DNA from: Acidilobaceae archaeon
Lineage (GTDB): Archaea > Thermoproteota > Thermoprotei_A > Sulfolobales > Acidilobaceae
Assembly: GCA_027081695.1 (NCBI GenBank)
Contig: JALWJI010000169.1
Coordinates: 1 to 11,185 of the forward strand
Direction of reading: 5' to 3'
Length of the DNA: 11,185 nt
The first letter of the stretch is position 1. Every line of letters begins with the position of its first letter. A program made the position numbers and the translations under genes. Positions 1 to 6,957 of the stretch are shown here, one piece after another. The notes beneath the pieces were generated by a model that worked only from the letters and a program-made list of their open reading frames with translations, was not told where the DNA came from and did no database searches.

Positions 1-94
1 CTGGTACTATTACTCCGGCTAGGCCTCCTAGGAAAAGGTATCCTGCGATGATTGTCTCCCACCATTCTTGCCTAACGAATAGTATGTCCGCCAT
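1..94 (-). CDS. NrfD/PsrC-type membrane subunit of a molybdoenzyme, N-terminal 31 residues only
   Basis: This gene begins at an ATG on the minus strand and runs off the left window edge, so only about 31 residues are visible. They read MADILFVRQEWWETIIAG followed by a hydrophobic stretch that opens the first membrane helix. A short polar start, a tryptophan pair and then a Gly-rich helix is typical of the NrfD/PsrC family. That family holds the quinol site and anchors the iron-sulfur and molybdenum subunits to the membrane. The start is supported by a GGAGGTGA ribosome binding site whose TGA is also the stop codon of the upstream ferredoxin-like gene, leaving a 6-base gap. Position as third gene after catalytic and Fe-S subunits fits the A-B-C order of these complexes. 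The fragment alone would be weak evidence; the context makes the call likely. Confidence 0.8.
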   Translation of the reverse strand, partial: MADILFVRQEWWETIIAGYLFLGGLAGVIVP

Positions 95-100
95 CTTCTA

Positions 101-673
101 TCACCTCCTTGGAGGAATCACGTATACTCGTGGTTTGGTTCCCATCTCTGGCGCTAGTGGTACTGCTTCTAGTGATAACTTGTAGGCTTCGCTGTTTGGA
201 TCGTCGAGATCTCCGAAGACAATGGAGTCTGTTGGACATGAGGAGGCGCATGCTGGCTCGAGGCCTTTAGTGATCCTGTGATAGCACATTGTACACTTGT
301 CTGGCCCCCCGAGGGCCTCGTTCACGTATCTAGCATTGTATGGGCAGGCAACTATACAGTATTTACACCCTATACATAGATCGTAGTCTATTAGGACAGC
401 TCCCTCTTCCGTCTTATAGCTGGCTCCTGTCGGGCATACATGTACACATGGAGCATTATCACAGTGCATACAGGTGTGGTGATGATTAATTCTAACAGTT
501 GATGGGAACTTTCCTTTTTCTATCACTAGAATGTCTCTTCTTCCGCCTAGTGGTACCTCGGCATCTTCCTTGAGTTGTTGTAGCACTAGGCTGTTTTCTT
601 CGCTACATGCCGCCACGCAGGCTCCACAGCCTATACAGGTGTCTAGGTTTATGACGAATCCATACCTAGCCAT
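101..673 (-). CDS. Four-cluster [4Fe-4S] ferredoxin-like electron-transfer subunit (PsrB/NrfC/TtrB/DmsB type)
   Basis: A 190-residue protein with sixteen cysteines in four ferredoxin motifs. The first is C13-x2-C16-x2-C19-x3-C23. The second is C68-x2-C71-x4-C76-x3-C80-P. The third is C100-x2-C103-x2-C106-x3-C110-P. The fourth group is C127, C130, C142 and C146, in the usual pairing with the first. This is the standard layout of the subunit that passes electrons between an NrfD-type quinol subunit and a molybdopterin catalytic subunit. It has no signal peptide of its own, so it is probably exported with the catalytic subunit through the Tat system, as is known for this family. It overlaps the end of the catalytic gene by 8 bases and has a GGAGGTGA ribosome binding site inside that gene, indicating coupled translation. 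All cluster ligands are present. The substrate of the complex cannot be read from this subunit. Confidence 0.94.
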   Translation of the reverse strand: MARYGFVINLDTCIGCGACVAACSEENSLVLQQLKEDAEVPLGGRRDILVIEKGKFPSTVRINHHHTCMHCDNAPCVHVCPTGASYKTEEGAVLIDYDLCIGCKYCIVACPYNARYVNEALGGPDKCTMCYHRITKGLEPACASSCPTDSIVFGDLDDPNSEAYKLSLEAVPLAPEMGTKPRVYVIPPRR

Positions 674-3233
674 ACTTCCTCACCTCCACGGTTATGTCTA
701 GGTCTCGTGAAGAGGCTGATGGATCATTGTAGTCTAATTCGATTGATTTAACGGCCCCGTCTCCTCCTAGGAGGCCGAAACCATAGCTGGCCATAAATCT
801 TGAGAGCTGTCCTGTACCATGTGGAACTACGATGACGTCTGGTCTTACGCCCTCTGTTATGTGTACTTTTGCGAGAACCTTGAATTTGGGAGTGTGGATC
901 GTGTATTCTGGGTCGAAGCTACGCTTGTATGATATTATGACCTTGTCTCCTTCCTTGAGTCCTAGCTTGCTGGCTGTGTCTGGATGTATCCATACTTTAT
1001 CTGCATGATGTTTAGCGAGGAAGTATCTGAGCCAGTCATTGTTAACTGTCTTGGAGTGTCTGTTCATGGCGAACACTGTGGATACCATTACTAGCTCGTT
1101 GTCTGCTAGACTTGATTCATCGTATGTGAAGCCTGGGCTCCATTTTGGTAGTGGATCATATCCGTATTCTGCTAGCTCGGTTGGCAGAATCTCTATTCTA
1201 CCGGAGGGTGTCTTTAGACTGGTTAGATCCTTAGGTTTCCATTCTATACTAATTACTTTCTCCCTTTTTAGGTCGTCTAGAGTTATGTTTGCTCCTGTCT
1301 TCTCATTGTACTTTTCTACCATCTTTTCTAGTTTCTCCTGCCCGCTTATGAGGAAGTACTCGGAGAAGTAATCGTTTTCTAGTTCTGTTTTCGATATTCC
1401 AAGTTTCTCGGCGATTTTATACGCCAGTTGTTTTACTATCCAGGTCTCGCTTTTCGCGTCTGGATATAGTGGTTCTATTCCGTCTACCCAGTTAATTCTT
1501 GTTGTTATATCGAAGCTCTTTGAGAATCCTATGTTAGCTCCTCCTTCAAGGAAGAATTTCTCGGGGAGCACAATATTGGCCAGTGCCGCCATCTCGTCAG
1601 GATAAATGTTTACGTTTACTACTATCCCATTATTATCATATACTACATGATTAATTGCTCTTTCTACTAGGTCGTAGTCTAAAAATGCCTGTAGTCCCTG
1701 GCCCCATACGATAACTACCTTTACAGGGTATGGATAATCATTGAGAATATTATACCATACCTTTTGATAGGCTCCTTCCTTAGTATTCTTCTTGTACAAC
1801 GGGAACTTTTCTTTTTCATCTATAGTTTTACCTTGGTACTCCTCTGGTATTGGATATAGGTCGGCGAATGTCTTCTTTGGAGTCTTACTTATGGCTTTGG
1901 ATACGAATTTCGCATTTCTATTATATAGCCATCCTCCAGGCTTCTCTATGTTTCCTGTGAGTGCCATTAGTATACCTACGGCTTTATATGCTTCTACGCC
2001 TTGTCCCCTGTTTGGTCCCGTTCCACCACTACGTTTCCAATGCGGTATGCTTGCGGGCTTAGTGGTTGCAAACTCGACTGCGATTTCTTTAATCTTATCG
2101 GCTGGAACTCCGCTAACGGATTCTGCCCATTCCGGCGTGTATTCTTGTACTCTTTCTATTAAGATTTTAAATGCTGTCTTAGCATAGGTGCCATTATAGT
2201 CTCCTTCCCATTCTAGCTGTGGGCTTAGTGCTGTATCTATTGGGACTATTTGGCCCTTTATCTTGTCGTAGACTAGGAGGTTTCCGTCTTCGTCTTTTAT
2301 GTATTGGTAGGTCTCTGGATCTACGAGGAGGGGTGCGTTCGTGTATTTTGATAAGAAGTCCTCGTCGTAGAGTCCCTCGTTTATTATGACATTTATCATG
2401 GCTAGTAGTACTGCTAGGTCAGTGCCTGGCTTGATTGGTATCCATTCGGTTGCTTTACTTGCTGTCTCTGATAGCCTGGGCTCAAATACTATTATCTTGG
2501 CTCCGTTCTTCTTGGCATGGGCAAATAGCCATGCGAATGGGTTCTTAGACTTTCCTGCGCCTTGGTCGAAACCAAATGCTAGGATGAGCTTGGCATTTCT
2601 CATATCTGAGTTCGGTACTCCACCATACATTGGTTTGAGTGTCACATCCCATGTAGAGTGACATGTAGTGTGGTGCTTTACAACGTTTGGAGTCCCTATT
2701 AGTTTTGCTAGGGCTGAGCCCTTTCCGTGGCCTATAAATACTATTGATTGTGGACCCCATGTCTTGATTGCTTCGGCCATTTTATCAGCGATCTCTTCGA
2801 GTACTTCGTCCCAGTCTGCTTCTACCCATCCTGGATCCTTCACGCCTATAAGTTCCCCGTTGGGTCCGCGTTCAAATCCTATCTCTGGGTTAGTCCTCTT
2901 TAGGGGCTTCTTCAATCTATCTGGATCATAGAGCATCCTCAGAACAGTCTTTCCTTTAACACAGGGTGTTCCATGGCTTACCCAGTCTTTCTTGTCTCCT
3001 TCAATTTTTGCTAGTCGGCCCTCGGGGGTTAGATAGCCTTTAAGGACACATCCGCCGCCGCAAATTCTGCATACAAAATATCTTTCTTCTAGCTGTAGTG
3101 AATCAGCTGCGGCTAGGTCGGTTTCTTTCTTTCTTAGGAATATGAGCTCGTCTACTCCGATGGTACCTGCTATGACTGCTGTTGCTGCTGAAAGTTTTAG
3201 AAAATCTCTTCGTGTCAATACTAATTTCGACAT
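666..3233 (-). CDS. Tat-exported molybdopterin oxidoreductase catalytic subunit (CISM/DMSO-reductase superfamily; PsrA/TtrA/ArrA/FDH-like)
   Basis: A catalytic subunit of about 855 residues. The chosen ATG follows a GGTGGT ribosome binding site by 4 bases; a TTG four codons upstream would add MVVT but lies on top of that site. The protein starts with a Tat signal (TRRDFLK at 7-13, then a hydrophobic stretch to about residue 32), so it should work outside the membrane. A [4Fe-4S] motif follows: C55-x2-C58-x3-C62 and C91, with the usual Lys at 94. The likely molybdenum ligand is C191 in HHTTCHSTW; a Cys ligand excludes the Asp-ligated NarG type. The C-terminal molydopterin-binding domain is visible from about 745 (WIHPDTASKLGLKEGDKV). 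It is the first gene of a catalytic/Fe-S/NrfD operon, with a TorD-type chaperone divergent. Polysulfide, sulfur, thiosulfate, tetrathionate or arsenate reduction fits this build; the Cys-His pair also recalls formate dehydrogenases, so substrate is left open. Confidence 0.93.
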   Translation of the reverse strand: MSKLVLTRRDFLKLSAATAVIAGTIGVDELIFLRKKETDLAAADSLQLEERYFVCRICGGGCVLKGYLTPEGRLAKIEGDKKDWVSHGTPCVKGKTVLRMLYDPDRLKKPLKRTNPEIGFERGPNGELIGVKDPGWVEADWDEVLEEIADKMAEAIKTWGPQSIVFIGHGKGSALAKLIGTPNVVKHHTTCHSTWDVTLKPMYGGVPNSDMRNAKLILAFGFDQGAGKSKNPFAWLFAHAKKNGAKIIVFEPRLSETASKATEWIPIKPGTDLAVLLAMINVIINEGLYDEDFLSKYTNAPLLVDPETYQYIKDEDGNLLVYDKIKGQIVPIDTALSPQLEWEGDYNGTYAKTAFKILIERVQEYTPEWAESVSGVPADKIKEIAVEFATTKPASIPHWKRSGGTGPNRGQGVEAYKAVGILMALTGNIEKPGGWLYNRNAKFVSKAISKTPKKTFADLYPIPEEYQGKTIDEKEKFPLYKKNTKEGAYQKVWYNILNDYPYPVKVVIVWGQGLQAFLDYDLVERAINHVVYDNNGIVVNVNIYPDEMAALANIVLPEKFFLEGGANIGFSKSFDITTRINWVDGIEPLYPDAKSETWIVKQLAYKIAEKLGISKTELENDYFSEYFLISGQEKLEKMVEKYNEKTGANITLDDLKREKVISIEWKPKDLTSLKTPSGRIEILPTELAEYGYDPLPKWSPGFTYDESSLADNELVMVSTVFAMNRHSKTVNNDWLRYFLAKHHADKVWIHPDTASKLGLKEGDKVIISYKRSFDPEYTIHTPKFKVLAKVHITEGVRPDVIVVPHGTGQLSRFMASYGFGLLGGDGAVKSIELDYNDPSASSRDLDITVEVRKYG

Positions 3234-3277
3234 TGTGACCACCAAAAATTTTTCTAATCACACGTATACTCATGTAT

Positions 3278-3286
3278 CTATATATG
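3278..3286 (-). promoter_or_regulatory. Probable TATA box for the molybdoenzyme operon
   Basis: On the minus strand this reads CATATATAG, the best TATA-like element ahead of the catalytic subunit. A start site about 25 bp downstream (near 3257) would leave a short leader of about 24 bases carrying the GGTGGT ribosome binding site. The area is AT-rich, so other boxes are possible. Confidence 0.4.
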
Positions 3287-3342
3287 AAAATTGTGGTAAT
3301 ATCCCTCTACACACACTCATATATATCATATCCGGGCGAAAT

Positions 3343-3355
3343 GCATATATTATGC
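3343..3355. promoter_or_regulatory. Inverted repeat GCATA-TAT-TATGC in the divergent control region
   Basis: A 13-bp element with two 5-bp arms that are exact reverse complements, separated by 3 bases. It lies between the outward-facing TATA boxes of the molybdoenzyme operon and the chaperone gene, about 23 bp upstream of the chaperone's box. It could be an operator serving both directions. The arms are short and the region is AT-rich, so chance is a real alternative. Confidence 0.3.
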
Positions 3356-3377
3356 TAGAGTAAAACGGATAATCTTA

Positions 3378-3388
3378 CTATAAAAATA
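3378..3388 (+). promoter_or_regulatory. TATA box of the TorD-like gene, implying a leaderless transcript
   Basis: CTATAAAAATA is centred about 25 bp upstream of the ATG at 3408, so transcription should begin at or next to the start codon. No Shine-Dalgarno-like sequence precedes that ATG. Both points agree with a leaderless mRNA, which is common for single or first genes in crenarchaea. Confidence 0.6.
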
Positions 3389-3407
3389 AAATAAATGCTG
3401 ATAAGAA

Positions 3408-3998
3408 ATGACTAACCCAGAAATAGTTAAACTAATAACCCAAATAGTAAGCATAACCCTTACCAGCCCCCGATATCCAGAGTGGAAAAACAAGCTCACA
3501 TCACTAGTCGATAGCCTACTTAATACGCCCCTAATGGAATGTAAAAATATCCAAGAAATACTCAGAAAAATGAAGATAGCTGCAGAAACAAGCGATGAAA
3601 TAGATCTTGAAAAAGAATATACGAGACTTTTCATAAATGCCCTAGAAGGAGTACAATGTCCACCTTATGAATCAGTATACAAGAGCCCAAGGCGCCTGAT
3701 GTACCATGAGCCTGTCATAAAAGACCTCAACCGATACTTGAAGCTTGCGGGAGTAGATCTAGATAAGGATAGAGCGGTATCACCTGATCACCTTGGAGCA
3801 CTTATTGAACTCTTCTATCTCCTTTACACTTATGGATATATTAGAGAAGCAGAGAAATTATACAATGATCATATAAGGTTCTTACTGGGTAAGATAGGAG
3901 TATGTCTTCAAGACAAAAGCCAGTTGGAATTCTACAGGCTAGTAGGTGAACTTTTCGAGATACTAGGCTATTGTATACCGAGCGTTTCTGGATTATAA
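3408..3998 (+). CDS. TorD/DmsD/NarJ-family molybdoenzyme assembly chaperone
   Basis: A 196-residue, mostly helical protein of the redox-enzyme maturation family, which binds the Tat signal or apo form of a molybdoenzyme in the cytoplasm and helps cofactor insertion before export. The family hallmarks are visible: EYTRLF at 70-75, then CPPYESVY at 84-91, and PDHLGALIE at 126-134, which matches the family's conserved D-H-x-x-x-x-x-E pattern. Length is normal for the family. It has no signal peptide or membrane segment. It is divergent from the molybdoenzyme operon next door, so its client is very probably that Tat-tagged catalytic subunit. The start codon has no ribosome binding site but sits about 25 bp after a TATA box, as expected for a leaderless gene. 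No key residues appear to be missing. Confidence 0.87.
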   Translation: MTNPEIVKLITQIVSITLTSPRYPEWKNKLTSLVDSLLNTPLMECKNIQEILRKMKIAAETSDEIDLEKEYTRLFINALEGVQCPPYESVYKSPRRLMYHEPVIKDLNRYLKLAGVDLDKDRAVSPDHLGALIELFYLLYTYGYIREAEKLYNDHIRFLLGKIGVCLQDKSQLEFYRLVGELFEILGYCIPSVSGL

Positions 3999-4053
3999 AA
4001 TAGTAATACAGGATTCCTCCAAGGACAAAGTTTCCACAAGTCTAGGCTCATTG

Positions 4054-4063
4054 AAAGGAAAAA
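4054..4063 (-). terminator. T-rich tract, possible terminator of the nitric oxide reductase gene
   Basis: On the minus strand this reads TTTTTCCTTT, starting about 28 bases after the reductase stop codon in the 93-bp gap between two convergent genes. Archaeal termination generally uses T-rich tracts. No hairpin is needed and none is obvious. Confidence 0.4.
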
Positions 4064-4091
4064 GTGTTGAGGAGATATATGTAGTTGGGGC

Positions 4092-6233
4092 TTACTGCTG
4101 GGCTTTGAATGCCTTCGGGAAGGCTTTTACTACGTAGTAGATCACTAGTATTAGTGCTAATCCTGCTATTACGTCTCCTATCATTCTCGCCCATATTGCT
4201 GTTATTATCGAGTCCTGCGTCCAGAACCCGTTAAGAGTTCCGTCAGGCAATACTAGGCTCTTTACATACCAGTAGCCGTACTCGCTACCAGCGTCGAACT
4301 GGGCATACATCATTACTCCTAGGCTCAGCAGTACCTGTAGGTAGAATCCTGCTGCTGCGACTACTATGGCTTTTCTTATCTTTGCGAGCGTTGCGTCACC
4401 AAAGCCTCCCGCTAGGTAGAAGGCTACTACCCACATTAGTATCGTTGGTACACCGTATGCCAGTGGCATCGCTAGATGTGCGTGGACCATTGTTGCCTGG
4501 GTTCCGTGTAGGTAGTAGTTTACGATTGGCATGTTGATGAGTCCTGCTCCAAACGCTACTACTCCTATTGCTCCACCGAAGGCAGCTACTAGTATGAATG
4601 TTAGAATGGTCTTTTGGAGCTCGGTCTTTACTTCTCCTTTCTTCCATAGTACTAGAGCATATGCTATGACGAATCCTATTGGGAGGACTTCAAGGGTTGA
4701 TATTGCTGCTCCAAGGTACATCCAGAACGTTGGCTCTCCTCCCCAGTAGTAGTGGTGGGCTGTTCCAATCATTCCTGTCGCTATCTCGAGGGTTGCGTCG
4801 ATTCCTGCTACTGCCACTGCTAGTCTTGGTGGAACTAGGCCCGCGATCACTAATAGTATTAGTAGTATTGGGATTACTATGGCTGGCCAGAATCCTTCGA
4901 CGAAAGCATGTATTGTTATCCATCGGAAGTACTCGTCTACTGTGAAGTGCTTCCATGGAGATATTATTGGTAGTGCTCCTATGAATGCCCCGAATGCGGT
5001 TCCTCCTAGACCTATTGCTAGTATCTTTAGTAGTGTGTTGAATGGATACTGGTTCTGTTTGGCTACCTTGTAGGTTACTATTGCGAGATAACCTACGAGG
5101 CCAGCTATTAATAGTAGCCATAGAGTTCCTGCGCTTACGACTGGCCTGCCCTGGCTACCTATTATGAACCAAAGTGGGTCTGGTATCTTGCCTAGGTAGC
5201 TGGCCCATAGTCCTAAGAGTGCTAGTATTGCTACGCCTCCTCCAGCTAACAGTATGGCTGTTGCCTGGCCTTTTGATATCTTTAGTCCGAAGTATGGTAG
5301 GACGAAGAGTGCGAAGCTGACCCATGTCACGGCTATCCATAATATAGCTAAGTTGTAGTGTAATCCTCTTGCTACGTTGAATGGTAGGATGCCTGTAGTG
5401 TCAAGGCCATAAAGTGTTGGTTCAGCATAAAGGTGCATCATGTAGCCTCCTAGGAGGCCCTGAATTAGAAGCCCTAGTGCCGCTAGTACCATTCCTAATA
5501 ATGCTACTCTTTGAGTAGCGCTTGGTGCTGGTAAATTAACCGTTATTCTCTCGTCTTTCCAATAGTCGATGAACTTTATAATTATGTATCCTATCATGGG
5601 CATTATTACTAGGAGTAGGAGGAATATTGTTACCCATGTTGCCCTTGTCGCGTCTATTGTTTGTTCGACTAGTCCTGGAGTGTAGGGGAATCCGTTAGTA
5701 TATCCTTCTATTGCTATTAGTCCTGTCCACATGAAGTATGCTGTTACTTTTCGTATCTCGTCGTCTGTGAGTAGGTTCTCGAGGGCTAGTCTGTCGTTTA
5801 CATACTGGTCTGTCCAGAGGTTCTTATAATAGTTATAGAGGTTATCATAGGCTGTCTCTAATGAAGGATCTACAATATATACTGCTTGGTCTCCTGTTCC
5901 CTGTATAGTTACAAGGTTCTCTGTATCGGCTCCAGCACTAGTTGCAGCGTCTTGTATGAACTTTAGCGCGTACGCCGTATAATCTGTTCCAAAGTATCCT
6001 CCAAAGCCAAGGATGCTACCGTAATCCTGTATACCGTATCTCTGTACGATATATTTTCCTTCAATTATATCATTGTACGTGAAGAGTACTGTTCCATCAG
6101 TCGTCTTTACCTCTACCGGTATAGGTGCAAGGTTTTGGAAGGTATATGCTGCTCCCGCAAAGTAGACTATATAGACGAAAATCGTTGCCGCTAATACTAG
6201 CTTTGCCCAGCCATTGTTTCCATTGGATGCCAT
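4092..6233 (-). CDS. norZ: Quinol-dependent nitric oxide reductase (qNOR), heme-copper oxidase superfamily
   Basis: A 713-residue membrane protein with about 14 predicted helices that should reduce 2 NO to N2O with electrons from quinol. Helix 1 (about 10-30) is followed by an extracellular domain (31-197) with the qNOR-like stretch IQDYGSILGFGGYFG (68-82) and no CxxCH heme c site, as expected for qNOR rather than cNOR. Heme and iron ligands are in place: H292 (low-spin heme), H442 and Glu446 in HAFVEG, H493-H494 in GTAHHYYWGG, and H584/H586 in VHAHLA after NYYLHGTQ. Glu515 matches the conserved glutamate of the next helix, but the position of the second glutamate after HxxxEG is proline 450. 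The start has a GGTGG ribosome binding site 6 bases upstream. It is a single gene, divergent from a Cys-containing Bat-type regulator. It may serve denitrification or NO detoxification; no other denitrification gene is visible. Confidence 0.93.
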   Translation of the reverse strand: MASNGNNGWAKLVLAATIFVYIVYFAGAAYTFQNLAPIPVEVKTTDGTVLFTYNDIIEGKYIVQRYGIQDYGSILGFGGYFGTDYTAYALKFIQDAATSAGADTENLVTIQGTGDQAVYIVDPSLETAYDNLYNYYKNLWTDQYVNDRLALENLLTDDEIRKVTAYFMWTGLIAIEGYTNGFPYTPGLVEQTIDATRATWVTIFLLLLVIMPMIGYIIIKFIDYWKDERITVNLPAPSATQRVALLGMVLAALGLLIQGLLGGYMMHLYAEPTLYGLDTTGILPFNVARGLHYNLAILWIAVTWVSFALFVLPYFGLKISKGQATAILLAGGGVAILALLGLWASYLGKIPDPLWFIIGSQGRPVVSAGTLWLLLIAGLVGYLAIVTYKVAKQNQYPFNTLLKILAIGLGGTAFGAFIGALPIISPWKHFTVDEYFRWITIHAFVEGFWPAIVIPILLILLVIAGLVPPRLAVAVAGIDATLEIATGMIGTAHHYYWGGEPTFWMYLGAAISTLEVLPIGFVIAYALVLWKKGEVKTELQKTILTFILVAAFGGAIGVVAFGAGLINMPIVNYYLHGTQATMVHAHLAMPLAYGVPTILMWVVAFYLAGGFGDATLAKIRKAIVVAAAGFYLQVLLSLGVMMYAQFDAGSEYGYWYVKSLVLPDGTLNGFWTQDSIITAIWARMIGDVIAGLALILVIYYVVKAFPKAFKAQQ

Positions 6234-6274
6234 TAGCTACCACCTATAACGCTGGGAAATTCATCTACTGTTTA

Positions 6275-6288
6275 GCATAAAGTTTCCA
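6275..6288 (-). promoter_or_regulatory. Probable BRE and TATA box of the nitric oxide reductase gene
   Basis: On the minus strand TGGAAA (BRE-like) is followed by CTTTATGC. Initiation about 25 bp downstream, near 6253, would give a leader of about 20 bases with the GGTGG ribosome binding site. A second candidate, CTTAAAAAG at 6329-6337 on the minus strand, would start transcription near 6307. Confidence 0.5.
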
Positions 6289-6308
6289 GGGAGATAGAAG
6301 ACCTTGTG

Positions 6309-6323
6309 GTTAACCAGGTTAAC
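6309..6323. promoter_or_regulatory. Perfect inverted repeat GTTAACC-A-GGTTAAC, candidate operator
   Basis: Two 7-bp arms that are exact reverse complements flank a single A. GGTTAAC also occurs as a direct repeat at 6308-6314 and 6317-6323. The element lies in the 213-bp region between the divergent reductase and regulator genes. With the nearer TATA box (6275-6282) it sits about 20 bp upstream of the BRE, a place for an activator; with the alternative box (6329-6337) it would cover the start site, a place for a repressor. The adjacent HTH regulator is the natural candidate to bind it. Confidence 0.6.
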
Positions 6324-6446
6324 AGGATCTTTTTAAGAGAAGGGTTATACATATTAGTCTTTTAAACAATTGTATAGTAATAATGACAAGATTGGTCGAA
6401 AAATAACAAAATTTAACCCTCATGAACTAGAAGGAGTTGCCTTCGC

Positions 6447-6932
6447 ATGAAGCTGCTAGAAGTTATAATGTGGCAGTGCGAGCTAATTAGAAAACTAGAA
6501 GCCGAAGATTACTTAGGAGTAAGTCTACGCCGTTGTCCTGAGAAAATAGAACACATTATTGTAAGCGATAACAAGGTTAAGAATGTTAATGTACGATGCG
6601 AGAACTGTATCCTAGCTAAACTCATGAAATCCACGCATATAATAGGTAGCCCAACAATCGTCAACGGTGGAAAAATCAGATTTGTCGTAAAGAATAATGC
6701 CAGTGTAAAGAAACTCCTGAAAGAACACTCCTATCAACTCGTTGAGATTAAGGAGGTTGACCATCGGGAGCTATACCTCACAAGGAGACAGAAAGAAGTG
6801 TTGTCGCTTCTTGTAAGCGGGAGGGTTTCTAACGCAACACAGTTATCTCGACTCTTAAAGATAAGCAAGCCTGCTGCACTGAAACTTATTAAGAGAAGTA
6901 TTAGGAAACTCGCAAGACGTCACATTGATTAA
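6447..6932 (+). CDS. Bat-type HTH regulator with N-terminal cysteine cluster, probable NO/redox-responsive regulator of the NO reductase
   Basis: A 161-residue protein with two parts. Residues 111-160 (LTRRQKEVLSLLVSGR, then SRLLKISKPAALKLIKRSIRKL) match the HTH of the bacterio-opsin-activator (Bat) family. The N-terminal part holds four cysteines, C11, C30 and C51-x2-C54, arranged as if to bind an iron-sulfur cluster or metal. Haloarchaeal NarO and DmsR, which control nitrate and DMSO respiration, have the same plan of N-terminal cysteines plus a Bat HTH; this parallel is from family knowledge. The gene is divergent from the NO reductase and shares a control region with a perfect palindrome. 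The inference is that it senses NO or redox state and controls the reductase and perhaps itself. The ATG is preceded by AAGGAG with a 10-base spacer; Met8 is a less likely start. Confidence 0.75.
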   Translation: MKLLEVIMWQCELIRKLEAEDYLGVSLRRCPEKIEHIIVSDNKVKNVNVRCENCILAKLMKSTHIIGSPTIVNGGKIRFVVKNNASVKKLLKEHSYQLVEIKEVDHRELYLTRRQKEVLSLLVSGRVSNATQLSRLLKISKPAALKLIKRSIRKLARRHID

Positions 6933-6957
6933 TTTTAGTTATTTAGTATTATTCTTT
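6933..6957 (+). terminator. T-rich stretch after the regulator gene
   Basis: A pyrimidine-rich, mostly T tract (TTTTAG, TTATTTAG, TATTATTCTTTC) follows the regulator stop directly and fills the gap to the convergent gene. It fits the T-rich termination signals of archaea. Confidence 0.45.

Noticed and set aside
1039..2931. Several plus-strand open frames of 87-131 residues opposite the molybdoenzyme gene
   Set aside because: They lie wholly inside a clear catalytic subunit on the other strand, have no family motifs and no ribosome binding sites, and have the skewed composition of antisense frames.
3231..3245. TTG start giving four extra residues (MVVT) to the molybdoenzyme
   Set aside because: The TTG overlaps the GGTGGT ribosome binding site that serves the ATG, and the Tat signal starts naturally from that ATG.
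3350..3634. Minus-strand frame of 94 residues overlapping the TorD-like gene
   Set aside because: It runs through the chaperone's conserved coding region and promoter; the hydrophobic look comes from antisense reading of an AT-rich gene.
4396..5340. Minus- and plus-strand frames inside the NO reductase gene
   Set aside because: The reductase frame explains this DNA with all its heme ligands; the other frames are rich in Ser, Arg and Asn with no recognisable order.
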